Positions 42,063 to 51,697 of a DNA stretch of 64,000 nucleotides are shown here, piece after piece. The position numbers were made by a program, and so were the translations under genes. The notes beneath the pieces are model-generated. The model searched no databases, was not told the DNA's origin, and saw only the letters and a list, made by a program, of their open reading frames with translations. The stretch lies in NCBI RefSeq assembly GCF_020535565.1, contig NZ_CP084758.1:3299001-3363000 (forward strand). The letters are read 5' to 3'. The number at the start of each line of letters is the position of its first letter. Within the stretch, counting starts at the first letter, position 1. Source of the DNA: Shinella sp. XGS7 (GTDB lineage Bacteria; Pseudomonadota; Gammaproteobacteria; Burkholderiales; Burkholderiaceae_C).

Positions 42063-43658
42063 ATGAGCATATTCGAGCGTTCCCCAGCGGCTGCCGTTCC
42101 CGATGCCAGCCTTCTTCATGAACTGCCTCTGCGCCAGGCGCGGCTGCGCCCCGAGGCGCCGGCCCTGAGCTATGGCGGGCAGACTTTGAGCTATGGCGAG
42201 CTGGGCGCTCAGATCGAGGGCATGGCCGCCGGTCTGCTGCTCCTGGGCCTGGGTCGCGGCGAGCGGGTGGCCATCTATCTGGAAAAGCGCTTCGAGACCG
42301 TGGTGGCCAGCTTTGCCGCGCCGGCGGCGGGCGGGGTCTTCGTGCCGCTCAACCCCCTGCTCAAGCCCGAGCAGGTGGGCTTCATCCTGCGCGACTGCGA
42401 TGTGCGGGTGCTCATCACCTCGCCCGACCGCCATGCCCTGCTGCGCGAGGTGCTGCCCGAGTGCCCGGCCCTGCGCAGCGTGGTGCTGACCGATGGCGAG
42501 GACTGGCAGCGCCTGCTGGCCACGCCGCCACAGGCCGGGCACCGCGTGATCGACGCGGACCTCTGCGCCATCCTCTACACCTCGGGTTCCACCGGCCGCC
42601 CCAAGGGCGTGGTGCTGTCCCACCGCAATATGGTCACCGGGGCCAAGAGCGTGGCGTCCTATCTGGGCAACCACGAGCAGGACATCCTGCTGGCCGCCTT
42701 GCCCCTGTCCTTCGACGCCGGCTTCAGCCAGCTGACCACGGCCTTCCATGTGGGCGCCAAGGTGGTCCTGCTGAACTACCTGCTGCCGCGCGATGTGCTC
42801 AAGGCCCTGGAGCGCGAGCGCATCACGGGTCTTACGGCCGTGCCGCCGCTCTATATCCAGCTCACCCAGATGGACTGGCCGGCCGCGATCAACGAGCGCC
42901 TGCGCTACTTTGCCAACACCGGTGGCCGCATGCCGCGTGAGACCCTGCAACTGCTGCGCGAGCGGGTGCCCGCGGCCCAGCCCTTCCTGATGTACGGCCT
43001 GACCGAGGCCTTCCGCTCCACCTATCTGCCGCCCGAGGAAGTGGATCGCCGGCCCGACTCCATCGGCAAGGCGATTCCGAATGCCGAGATCCTGGTGCTG
43101 CGCGAGGACGGCACGGAATGCGCGCCCGAGGAGCCCGGCGAACTGGTGCACCGCGGCCCCCTGGTGGGCCAGGGCTACTGGAACGACCCCGAGAAGACCG
43201 CCGAGCGCTACAAGCCCCTGCCGGCCGGCGTGGGCGGGCGTGAGGCCGGTCTGCAGCTGCCCGAGTACGCCGTGTTCTCGGGCGATACCGTGCGCCGCGA
43301 CGCCGAGGGCTTTCTCTACTTCATCGGCCGGCGCGACGAGATGATCAAGACCTCGGGCTACCGGGTCAGCCCCACCGAGGTGGAGGAAATCCTCTACGCC
43401 ACCCAGCTGGTGGGCGAGTGCGTGGCTTTTGGCGTGGACCACGCCAGCCTGGGCCAGGCCATCCAGGTGATTGCCACCGCGCCCGTGGGCGCCGAGAGCC
43501 TGGACCTGGCCGCCCTGCAGGCCGAGTGCCGCAAGCGCATGCCCGCCTATATGGTGCCGGCCGGCATCGAGCAGCAGGCCGGCCCGCTGCCCCGCAATCC
43601 CAACGGCAAGATCGACCGCAAACTCCTGTCCACCGCCTGGGTGGAAAAGCATCTATGA
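42063..43658 (+). CDS. exosortase A-associated AMP-dependent acyl ligase
   Basis: Adenylate-forming enzyme of 531 residues. The ATP loop 'AILYTSGSTGRPKGVVLSHRN' is near residue 170, then 'YGLTEAFRSTYLPPE', 'GRRDEMIKTSGYRVSPTEVE' and the C-terminal 'NPNGKIDRKLL' with the catalytic Lys. This matches the PEP-CTERM ligase family (TIGR03098 type). It probably activates a carboxylic or amino acid and loads it on the divergently encoded acyl carrier protein; the loading step is inferred from adjacency. The stop overlaps the decarboxylase start (ATGA). Confidence 0.9.
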   Translation: MSIFERSPAAAVPDASLLHELPLRQARLRPEAPALSYGGQTLSYGELGAQIEGMAAGLLLLGLGRGERVAIYLEKRFETVVASFAAPAAGGVFVPLNPLLKPEQVGFILRDCDVRVLITSPDRHALLREVLPECPALRSVVLTDGEDWQRLLATPPQAGHRVIDADLCAILYTSGSTGRPKGVVLSHRNMVTGAKSVASYLGNHEQDILLAALPLSFDAGFSQLTTAFHVGAKVVLLNYLLPRDVLKALERERITGLTAVPPLYIQLTQMDWPAAINERLRYFANTGGRMPRETLQLLRERVPAAQPFLMYGLTEAFRSTYLPPEEVDRRPDSIGKAIPNAEILVLREDGTECAPEEPGELVHRGPLVGQGYWNDPEKTAERYKPLPAGVGGREAGLQLPEYAVFSGDTVRRDAEGFLYFIGRRDEMIKTSGYRVSPTEVEEILYATQLVGECVAFGVDHASLGQAIQVIATAPVGAESLDLAALQAECRKRMPAYMVPAGIEQQAGPLPRNPNGKIDRKLLSTAWVEKHL

Positions 43659-44905
43659 GCGAAAGCGCCCCTGTCAGCAACAAGCCCGTCCACACGCCCA
43701 TGGCGCAGTTCCCGGTGGAGGGGGGCGAGCTGATCGTCGGCGGTCAGCCGCTCTCCCGCCTGGCCGCCCGGGTGGGTCAGACCCCCTTCTATGCCTATGA
43801 CCGCGGCCTGCTGCGCCAGCGCGTGGCCCAGCTGCGCGCGGCCCTGCCGGCGGCCATCAAGCTGCACTACGCCATGAAGGCCAATCCCATGCCGGCCCTG
43901 GTGGGCCTGATGGCGGGCCTGGTGGACGGCATCGATGTGGCCTCCAGCGGCGAGCTCAAGGTGGCCCTGGACGCCGGGGCCGACCCCGCCGAGATCAGCT
44001 TTGCCGGCCCGGCCAAGCGCGACAGCGAGCTGCGCCAGTCGGTGGCGGCCGGCGTGCTGGTGAATGTGGAGTCCGCCCGCGAGCTGCCCGTGCTGGCCGA
44101 GGCCTCCCAGGCCCTGGGCCTGCCGGCGCGCGTGGCCCTGCGGGTGAACCCCGACTACGAGCTCAAGGGCTCGGGCATGAAGATGGGCGGCGGCCCCAAG
44201 CAGTTCGGCATCGATGCCGAGGCCCTGGGGCCGGTGCTGGCCGAGGTGGGCCGCCTGGGCCTGGCCTTCGAGGGCTTTCACCTCTTTGCCGGCTCGCAGA
44301 ACCTCAAGGCCGAGTCCATCTGCGAGGCCCAGCTCAAGTCCTATGAGCTGGCCCTGCGCCTGGCCGAGCAGGCACCCGCACCCGTCAAGTTCCTGAACCT
44401 GGGCGGCGGCTTCGGCATTCCCTACTTTCCGGGCGAGACCCCGCTGGACCTGGCGCCCATCAGCGCCAATCTGCAGGCCCTGGTGGAGCGCGCGGCGCGC
44501 GATCTGCCCCAGGCCAGCCTGGTGATCGAGCTGGGCCGCTACCTGGTGGGCGAGGCCGGGGTCTATGTGGCCCGGGTGCTGGACCGCAAGATCTCGCGCG
44601 GCCAGGTCTATCTGCTCACCGATGGGGGGCTGCACCACCATCTCTCGGCCTCGGGCAATTTCGGCCAGGTGATCCGCAAGAACTACCCCGCCATGCTGAG
44701 CCAGAACCGCGGCGAGACCCGGCGCGAGAGCGCCTCGGTGGTGGGCCCGCTGTGCACGCCGCTGGATCTGCTGGCCGACAAGATGGAGCTCACGGCCGCC
44801 GAGCCCGGCGATCTGGCCGTGATCTTCCAGTCCGGGGCTTATGGCGCCAGCGCCAGCCCGCACAACTTCCTGGGCCACGGGGCCTGCCCCGAGATCCTGG
44901 TCTGA
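43655..44905 (+). CDS. exosortase A-associated PLP-dependent decarboxylase (LysA-like fold III)
   Basis: The protein has 416 residues. The PLP lysine is Lys75 in 'LHYAMKANPMPALVG', followed by 'GIDVASSGELKVALDAG', 'VNPDYELKGSGMKMGGGPKQ', 'LNLGGGFGIPYF' and 'VVGPLCTPLDLLADKMEL' with the second-subunit Cys. All are hallmarks of diaminopimelate/ornithine decarboxylase-like enzymes. It matches the PEP-CTERM subfamily (TIGR03099 type), which is not the lysine-pathway enzyme. It likely decarboxylates an amino acid, free or bound to the carrier protein. The start at ATG 43655 overlaps the ligase stop. Confidence 0.9.
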   Translation: MSESAPVSNKPVHTPMAQFPVEGGELIVGGQPLSRLAARVGQTPFYAYDRGLLRQRVAQLRAALPAAIKLHYAMKANPMPALVGLMAGLVDGIDVASSGELKVALDAGADPAEISFAGPAKRDSELRQSVAAGVLVNVESARELPVLAEASQALGLPARVALRVNPDYELKGSGMKMGGGPKQFGIDAEALGPVLAEVGRLGLAFEGFHLFAGSQNLKAESICEAQLKSYELALRLAEQAPAPVKFLNLGGGFGIPYFPGETPLDLAPISANLQALVERAARDLPQASLVIELGRYLVGEAGVYVARVLDRKISRGQVYLLTDGGLHHHLSASGNFGQVIRKNYPAMLSQNRGETRRESASVVGPLCTPLDLLADKMELTAAEPGDLAVIFQSGAYGASASPHNFLGHGACPEILV

Positions 44906-44931
44906 GCCGGGATAGGGACAGGGCAGGGCGG

Positions 44932-44945
44932 CTCAGTCCGCCAAC

Positions 44946-44957
<12 letters not shown>
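44932..44957. repeat. 13-bp direct duplication covering the end of the nucleotidase gene
   Basis: CTCAGTCCGCCAA occurs twice head to tail (44932-44944 and 44945-44957), and each copy contains the reverse complement of a TGA. The copy nearer the gene supplies the true stop. A recent tandem duplication by slippage is the simplest explanation. Confidence 0.7.
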
Positions 44958-46892
<1,935 letters not shown>

Positions 46893-46940
46893 GGCGGCGG
46901 ATGCTAGCAGCCGCGCCGTCCCGGGCAAGCCGCCCAGGCC

Positions 46941-47585
46941 TCAGGGCAGGAAGAGCTCGAACACCGCGCCGCCCTCGGGATGGTCGCGCAGCCGGCTGCG
47001 GCCCTGGCGGCCGTGGTTGACGTGGGCGCGGGCCACCTCCTCGCAGACGCGCAGGCCCAGGCCCGTGGAGGTGCTGCCGGGGGCCTCGTCACGCAGACCC
47101 GGGCCGTCGTCGCGCACCCAGAAGCGCAGCCAGCCATCCTCCACGTCCAGGCCCAGGGTGACGCGGCTGCGGGCAAAGCGCAGGGCGTTGTAGAGCGCCG
47201 AGTCCAGGGCCAGATGCACCAGGGGGCGGTCGTAGAACCAGAAGGGCGGGTTGGCGTCCAGCTGCTGGGCCACCTGCAGGCGGCCGTGCACCAGCATCTC
47301 GGCGTCGGCCGCCAGCTCCATCAGCATCAGGTCGGGCATCTCCTCGCCGGGGCTGGCGCGCAGGCCGCCTTCCTCGATGGCGCGGTGCACGGTCAGGAAC
47401 TCCATCAGGCGCCGGGTCAGCATCAGGGCCTGCTCATTGGCCTGCTGGGCGTGGCGGTGGGCGGCCTCGGGCAGGGGCAGGCGTCCCAGCTTGGCCAGCT
47501 CATCGGTCAGGATGGCCAGGCGGTTCTTCAGGTCGTGCACCACCAGGGCGCTGAGGCGGGGATCCAGACCGGTGGGCGTGCTCAT
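46941..47585 (-). CDS. histidine-kinase-like ATPase
   Basis: Soluble protein of 214 residues without a sensor or membrane part. The H-box is 'LVVHDLKNRLAILTDEL' (residues 15-31, His18-like position), and the ATPase domain has an N-box-like 'LALDSALYNALRFA', the G1 motif 'VRDDGPGLRDE' and 'STGLGLRVCEEVA'. It is a minimal HisKA/HATPase pair. It lies 10 bases after the response regulator-TPR gene and should be co-transcribed with it, making a two-component pair. Input must come from a partner protein. Confidence 0.87.
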   Translation of the reverse strand: MSTPTGLDPRLSALVVHDLKNRLAILTDELAKLGRLPLPEAAHRHAQQANEQALMLTRRLMEFLTVHRAIEEGGLRASPGEEMPDLMLMELAADAEMLVHGRLQVAQQLDANPPFWFYDRPLVHLALDSALYNALRFARSRVTLGLDVEDGWLRFWVRDDGPGLRDEAPGSTSTGLGLRVCEEVARAHVNHGRQGRSRLRDHPEGGAVFELFLP

Positions 47586-47595
47586 GCCGCTTGGC

Positions 47596-49239
47596 TCAGG
47601 CGCCGCTGCCCGCACGCTCGCGGAAAAACTTGCGGGCAGCGGCCACCCGGTCGTGGTTGGGGTGGCGCTGCTCCAGGCGTTCCAGCAGCTCGCGGGCGCG
47701 CTCGCGGTGCTCTTGCCGGGCCGCGGGCTCCACGGCGGGGCGGCCCATGGCGATCAGGTGCAGGGTGCAGAGTTCGATCAGCACATTGAAGTTCTGTGGC
47801 GAGCGCAGCAGCGCTTGCTCGCCGATCTCCAGGGCCTGGGCCAGTTCGCCGCTGCGCTTGGCGCGTTGCAGATCGCCCATGACCTGGGCCACTTCCTCGC
47901 TGGCACGCGCGATCAGGGCGCGGCATTCGTCCTCGGCCGGCGTGCCGACGGCGGCGCGCAGGGCGCTGGCCATCAGCAGGGGCTTGTCACCATGGTTGCG
48001 GGCCACCTCGGCAATCAGCTGCTGGCCCAGCTCCGGATGGGCGGTGTTCAGGGCGCTGCGCGCCAGCAGCAGCTTGGACGGGCCGTCCAGCTCGGCGCCG
48101 TCGGACGCCAGCTTGGCGGCCACCTCGTCCATCAGGGCCGTGGCGGCGGCCTCATTGCCCAGCTGCTGCTGGGCCTGGGCGCTCAGGGCCTTGGCCAGCA
48201 GGCGGGCCGAGCCTTGTTCAGCAAAGCGCTTGCCCAGTTCGGCGGCCAGGGTGGCGGCCCGCAGGGGCTCGCCGCTGTCGAGCAGGGCCTGGGTCAGCAG
48301 CACGCTATCCTCCGGGCTCGGGCTCACGGCCTGCCGGTTCTTCGAGACGGCCTGCTCCAGGGCCTTGAGGGCCAGCTCGGTCTCGCCGGCGGCCAGTGCC
48401 AGCCCGCCCAGGCGGGTCTTGCGCTTGGCATTGGGCACCAGATCGGCCACGGTGCGGGCGGTGGACAGGGCCAGCTCGGCGTCGCCCTGTTCCTCGGCGA
48501 TCTCCAGCAGGGTGTCATAGGCCCCGGCAAAGCTGGGCTGGCTGCGGGTGAGCTGCTCCAGCGAGGCCCGGGCGGCCTCGGGCCGGCCCAGGGCGCGCTG
48601 GGCCTGGGCGTGGCCCAGCCGGGCCCATGCCAGCTCCGAGTTCAGGTCCAGGGCCTGGCCGTAGCAGGCCAGGGCCTCGTCGAAGCGGGCCAGCCGCATC
48701 AGGGCCAGGGCCTTGTGCTTGAGGCCCTCGGTGGAGAGCGCATCGCCGCGCTTGATATAGACCTCGGCCTCCACCAGCACCTGCTCCCACTGCTGGGCGT
48801 CGCTGGCCAGCAGCAGGGGGGCCAGGGCTTGCTTGCGCGCCGTCAGACCCTCGATATAACGGGCGAGCAGCTGGTCGGTGAAGGGCTTGACGATGTAGCC
48901 GTCGGGCATGAAGTCGCCCGCGGCCATGATGTCGGTGCGCAGGGCATTGGCCGTGATGTAGATCCAGGGCGCGACGGGGCTGAGCAGGCGCTCGCCGCGG
49001 GCGGCTTCCAGCAGCTGCTGGCCGTCGGGGCCTTCGCCCAGGTTGTAGTCGCTCAGGACCAGGTCGATGCTCTCGCCGCGCAGCAGGCGCAAGGCCTCGG
49101 CGGCGTTGGCGGCCAGCAGCACATGGCGAAAGCCCAGGCGGAAGAGGGACTCCCGCACGATGTGCCGCACCTGCTGCTGGTCGTCGATCACCAGCACCTG
49201 CATGGCGCTGCTGGGCTTGACGGCGCGGGGATTGTTCAT
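47596..49239 (-). CDS. response regulator receiver domain fused to TPR repeats
   Basis: The protein has 547 residues. Residues about 13-135 are a receiver domain with acidic pair 'VLVIDDQQQ', phosphorylatable Asp in 'LVLSDYNLGEG', Thr in 'IYITAN' and Lys in 'GYIVKPFTD'. No DNA-binding or enzymatic output follows. From about residue 150 to the end there are TPR helices ('ALALMRLARFDEALACYGQ', 'ARASLEQLTRSQPSFAGAYD'). The output is therefore likely protein binding. It is the first gene of a two-gene operon with the kinase-like protein and divergent from the lipoxygenase. Confidence 0.9.
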   Translation of the reverse strand: MNNPRAVKPSSAMQVLVIDDQQQVRHIVRESLFRLGFRHVLLAANAAEALRLLRGESIDLVLSDYNLGEGPDGQQLLEAARGERLLSPVAPWIYITANALRTDIMAAGDFMPDGYIVKPFTDQLLARYIEGLTARKQALAPLLLASDAQQWEQVLVEAEVYIKRGDALSTEGLKHKALALMRLARFDEALACYGQALDLNSELAWARLGHAQAQRALGRPEAARASLEQLTRSQPSFAGAYDTLLEIAEEQGDAELALSTARTVADLVPNAKRKTRLGGLALAAGETELALKALEQAVSKNRQAVSPSPEDSVLLTQALLDSGEPLRAATLAAELGKRFAEQGSARLLAKALSAQAQQQLGNEAAATALMDEVAAKLASDGAELDGPSKLLLARSALNTAHPELGQQLIAEVARNHGDKPLLMASALRAAVGTPAEDECRALIARASEEVAQVMGDLQRAKRSGELAQALEIGEQALLRSPQNFNVLIELCTLHLIAMGRPAVEPAARQEHRERARELLERLEQRHPNHDRVAAARKFFRERAGSGA

Positions 49240-49284
49240 CGTGGCCGCAGCTTAGGCCCTGCGAGCGAATCGGACAACCGGCGA

Positions 49285-49335
49285 ACGGCCCTGGGCCGGC
49301 TTTGCGCTGCTTTTCGGGGCTTTCCCCAGGGCCGT
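49285..49335. repeat. 11-bp perfect inverted repeat between response regulator and lipoxygenase
   Basis: ACGGCCCTGGG (49285-49295) and CCCAGGGCCGT (49325-49335) are exact reverse complements separated by 29 bases. It lies in the 190-base divergent region, about 95 bases before the lipoxygenase start. It could be a pair of regulator half-sites or an RNA hairpin; spacing favours the former. No clear promoter was found. Confidence 0.4.
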
Positions 49336-49429
49336 GGCCGGCTACCGTGCAGCCCGCCATGTCCAAGGCCCCGGTGTGAGGCAAGACATGGCCCTGTCAC
49401 GACACACACTGATCGAGGGAGAAAGACCG

Positions 49430-51586
49430 ATGACCCAACACCCCGCCTATGGCGCCACGGCCGTGCGGCCCGACATTCCCAGCCTGCCGCAGAGCCAGAG
49501 CCCCGAGGCCCGGGAGGCGCGCCGCTTCCAGCTCTCGCTGGCGCGCACCGAATACAACTATATGCAGAGCTATCTGGAGGGCGTGCCGCTCTCGGCCGAT
49601 CTGCCGCAGTCCGAGAAGTTCAACCCGGCCTACGAGGCCCAGGTGCTGCAGGTCTTTCTGGTGCTGAGCGCCAATTTCCAGCGCGCCGTGCTGCGCCTGC
49701 TGGAGCGCGAGCTCAACGCCGACCTGCCCGAGGCCGCCCTTCAGCGGGTGCAGCAATGCTATGAGCAGCTCAAGAAGGACCTGGGCGGCTGGCACCCGGG
49801 CCGCGACATCAAGGATCTGCTGGCCTTCTTCGAGGCCCTGGCGGCCCTGCCCGTGGCGCTCAAGGACCTGATGCGCCTGCCCGGCGATCTGCTCAAGATG
49901 GCCACGGGCCTGGATGCGGTGTTCAAGGACTTTGCGGCCAACGGCCCCACGGCCTTCCTGAAGTCCACGCTCTACGACATGCTCAACACCAGCGAGGGCC
50001 GCGACTATCTGCTGCCGCGCTCCCTACAGGACTACCGCGATCTGATGCAGGACCTGCCCCAGCCCCTGATGCTGGAGATCGCCCGCCAGGACTGGATGCC
50101 CGCCACGCCGGCCGAGCCCTGCGAGCAGGACTGGTTCTTCGGCTGGCTGCAGACGGCGGGTTTCAACACCACCTTGCTGCGCGCCGTGGTGAGTCAGCCG
50201 GCGCCGGGCAGCCAGCAGATGGCCCTGGCCGAGCTGCTGCACAAGATGCCGGTGAGCGATGCCCTGCTGCGGGCCGAGCTGGGCCCGGGCGCCCCCGGCC
50301 TGGCCGAGGCCGCGGCGCGCGGCCGCCTCTTCGTGGTGGACTACGCCCTGCTGGAGGGCGCCTGGGCCGACAAGCTCAACGGCCGCCAGCGCTATCTGGC
50401 CGCGCCCATCGCGCTCTTCTACTGGAACCCGCTGCCGCCGGCCGGCTACCCGCCCTGCGCCGAGGGTGTGCTCCAGCCCCTGGCCATCCAGCTGGCTCAG
50501 CAGCATGAGGCCGAGAGCGCGCCCATCTTCAGCCCGCGCGATAGCGCCGGCGCCAACGATGCCGGCGGCTACAAGTGGCAGCTGGCCAAGCATTTCGTCA
50601 ATGTGGCGGCGGCCATCCAGCATGAGTCCATCGCCCATCTGGGCAACTGCCATCTGGTGATCGAGCCCATCGTGGTGGCGGCGCACCGGCAGCTGGCCGT
50701 GCAGCATCCCCTGCTCAAGCTGCTGGAGCCGCATTTCCGCTTCACCATCAATATCAACGACTCGGCCATCCACAGCCTGATCATGCCCGGCGGCGTGGTG
50801 GCCTGCAATGTGGGGCCGGCCATCGAGTGCACCCTGGACATGCTGGCCAAGGCGCGCAGCGAATGGCGCTGGGATGAGAACCACCCCGAGCGCCTGTTCG
50901 CGCTGCGCGGCGTGGAGCGGCTGCAGCCCTTTGCCTTCCGCGAGGACACCTTGCTGCTGTGGCGCGCCATCCATGAGTTCGTCGGGCGCTATCTGCGCCT
51001 GTACTACCGCAGCGATGCGGACGTGCGCGCGGACGAGGAGCTGCAGGGCTTTGTGGCCGAGCTGGTGGACCCGCGCTACGCCGGCTTCCAGGGCCTGGGC
51101 GGCCTGGTGCCCAGTGGCGATCCCAAGCGGCCCTGGCGCCTGGAGAGCCTGGACTATCTGATCGAGATGGTGGCCCAGATGATCTACATCGCCGGCCCCC
51201 AGCACGCCTCGGTGAACTATGCCCAGTACCCGCTGATGTCCTACGCGCCCAGCGTCACCGGCAGCCTCTACCAGCCCGCGCCCACGCGCTCCACCCGGCT
51301 GGAGAGCGAACAGGACTGCCTGCCCTGGTACCCGCCGCTGGACCTGGCGCTGTACGGCCTGTCCTTCGAGTACCTGCTCAGCGGGGTGCAGTACGACCGC
51401 CTGGGCCAGTACGAGCACAACCCGCGCGATCCCTATTTCGCCGACCCGCGGGTGGCACCCCTGGTGGCGGACTTCCAGTCTGCCCTGTCCCTGGCCGAGA
51501 TCGAGATCCGCAAGCGCAACCAGGGCCGGCCCATGCCGTACCCCTTCCAGCTGCCTTCGCAGATCCCCAACAGCATCAGCATCTGA
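49430..51586 (+). CDS. bacterial lipoxygenase
   Basis: Non-haem iron dioxygenase of polyunsaturated fatty acids, 718 residues. The five expected iron ligands are visible: His398 and His403 in 'QHESIAHLGNCHLVIEPI', His592 and Asn596 in 'GPQHASVNYAQYPLMSY', and the C-terminal Ile718 ('NSISI'). 'WQLAKHFVNVAAA' before the first ligand and 'LFYWNPLPPAGYPP' also fit the family. No PLAT domain or signal peptide is evident; the first 150 residues are helical and family-specific. ATG 49430 is chosen because GAGGGA lies 9 bases upstream; the frame is open to 49334. It is monocistronic. Bacterial members make oxylipins or aid host interaction; its role here is unknown. Confidence 0.95.
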   Translation: MTQHPAYGATAVRPDIPSLPQSQSPEAREARRFQLSLARTEYNYMQSYLEGVPLSADLPQSEKFNPAYEAQVLQVFLVLSANFQRAVLRLLERELNADLPEAALQRVQQCYEQLKKDLGGWHPGRDIKDLLAFFEALAALPVALKDLMRLPGDLLKMATGLDAVFKDFAANGPTAFLKSTLYDMLNTSEGRDYLLPRSLQDYRDLMQDLPQPLMLEIARQDWMPATPAEPCEQDWFFGWLQTAGFNTTLLRAVVSQPAPGSQQMALAELLHKMPVSDALLRAELGPGAPGLAEAAARGRLFVVDYALLEGAWADKLNGRQRYLAAPIALFYWNPLPPAGYPPCAEGVLQPLAIQLAQQHEAESAPIFSPRDSAGANDAGGYKWQLAKHFVNVAAAIQHESIAHLGNCHLVIEPIVVAAHRQLAVQHPLLKLLEPHFRFTININDSAIHSLIMPGGVVACNVGPAIECTLDMLAKARSEWRWDENHPERLFALRGVERLQPFAFREDTLLLWRAIHEFVGRYLRLYYRSDADVRADEELQGFVAELVDPRYAGFQGLGGLVPSGDPKRPWRLESLDYLIEMVAQMIYIAGPQHASVNYAQYPLMSYAPSVTGSLYQPAPTRSTRLESEQDCLPWYPPLDLALYGLSFEYLLSGVQYDRLGQYEHNPRDPYFADPRVAPLVADFQSALSLAEIEIRKRNQGRPMPYPFQLPSQIPNSISI

Positions 51587-51667
51587 GCTTGCTGCCCTTG
51601 CAGCGCTGGTCGTTGACGGGCCGAGCGCCGGGCCGCCCCAAGCCGGCCCGGACGTCCCCTCGGGGAC

Positions 51668-51691
51668 CGTCCACGCCTTCGGGCGTGGACG
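51668..51691. terminator. UUCG-loop hairpin between convergent lipoxygenase and kinase genes
   Basis: CGTCCACGCC (51668-51677), TTCG loop, GGCGTGGACG (51682-51691): a perfect 10-bp stem with a very stable UUCG tetraloop on the + strand. A smaller GTCCCC/GGGGAC hairpin lies just upstream. No long U-tract follows. It sits in the 111-base gap between convergent genes, so termination of the lipoxygenase transcript is likely. A dispersed REP-like element is the alternative. Confidence 0.5.
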
Positions 51692-51697
51692 AGGGGC

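Noticed and set aside
43655-44905. Diaminopimelate decarboxylase lysA of lysine synthesis
   Set aside because: It is coupled to the exosortase-associated ligase and fits the exosortase subfamily; no lysine-pathway gene is nearby.
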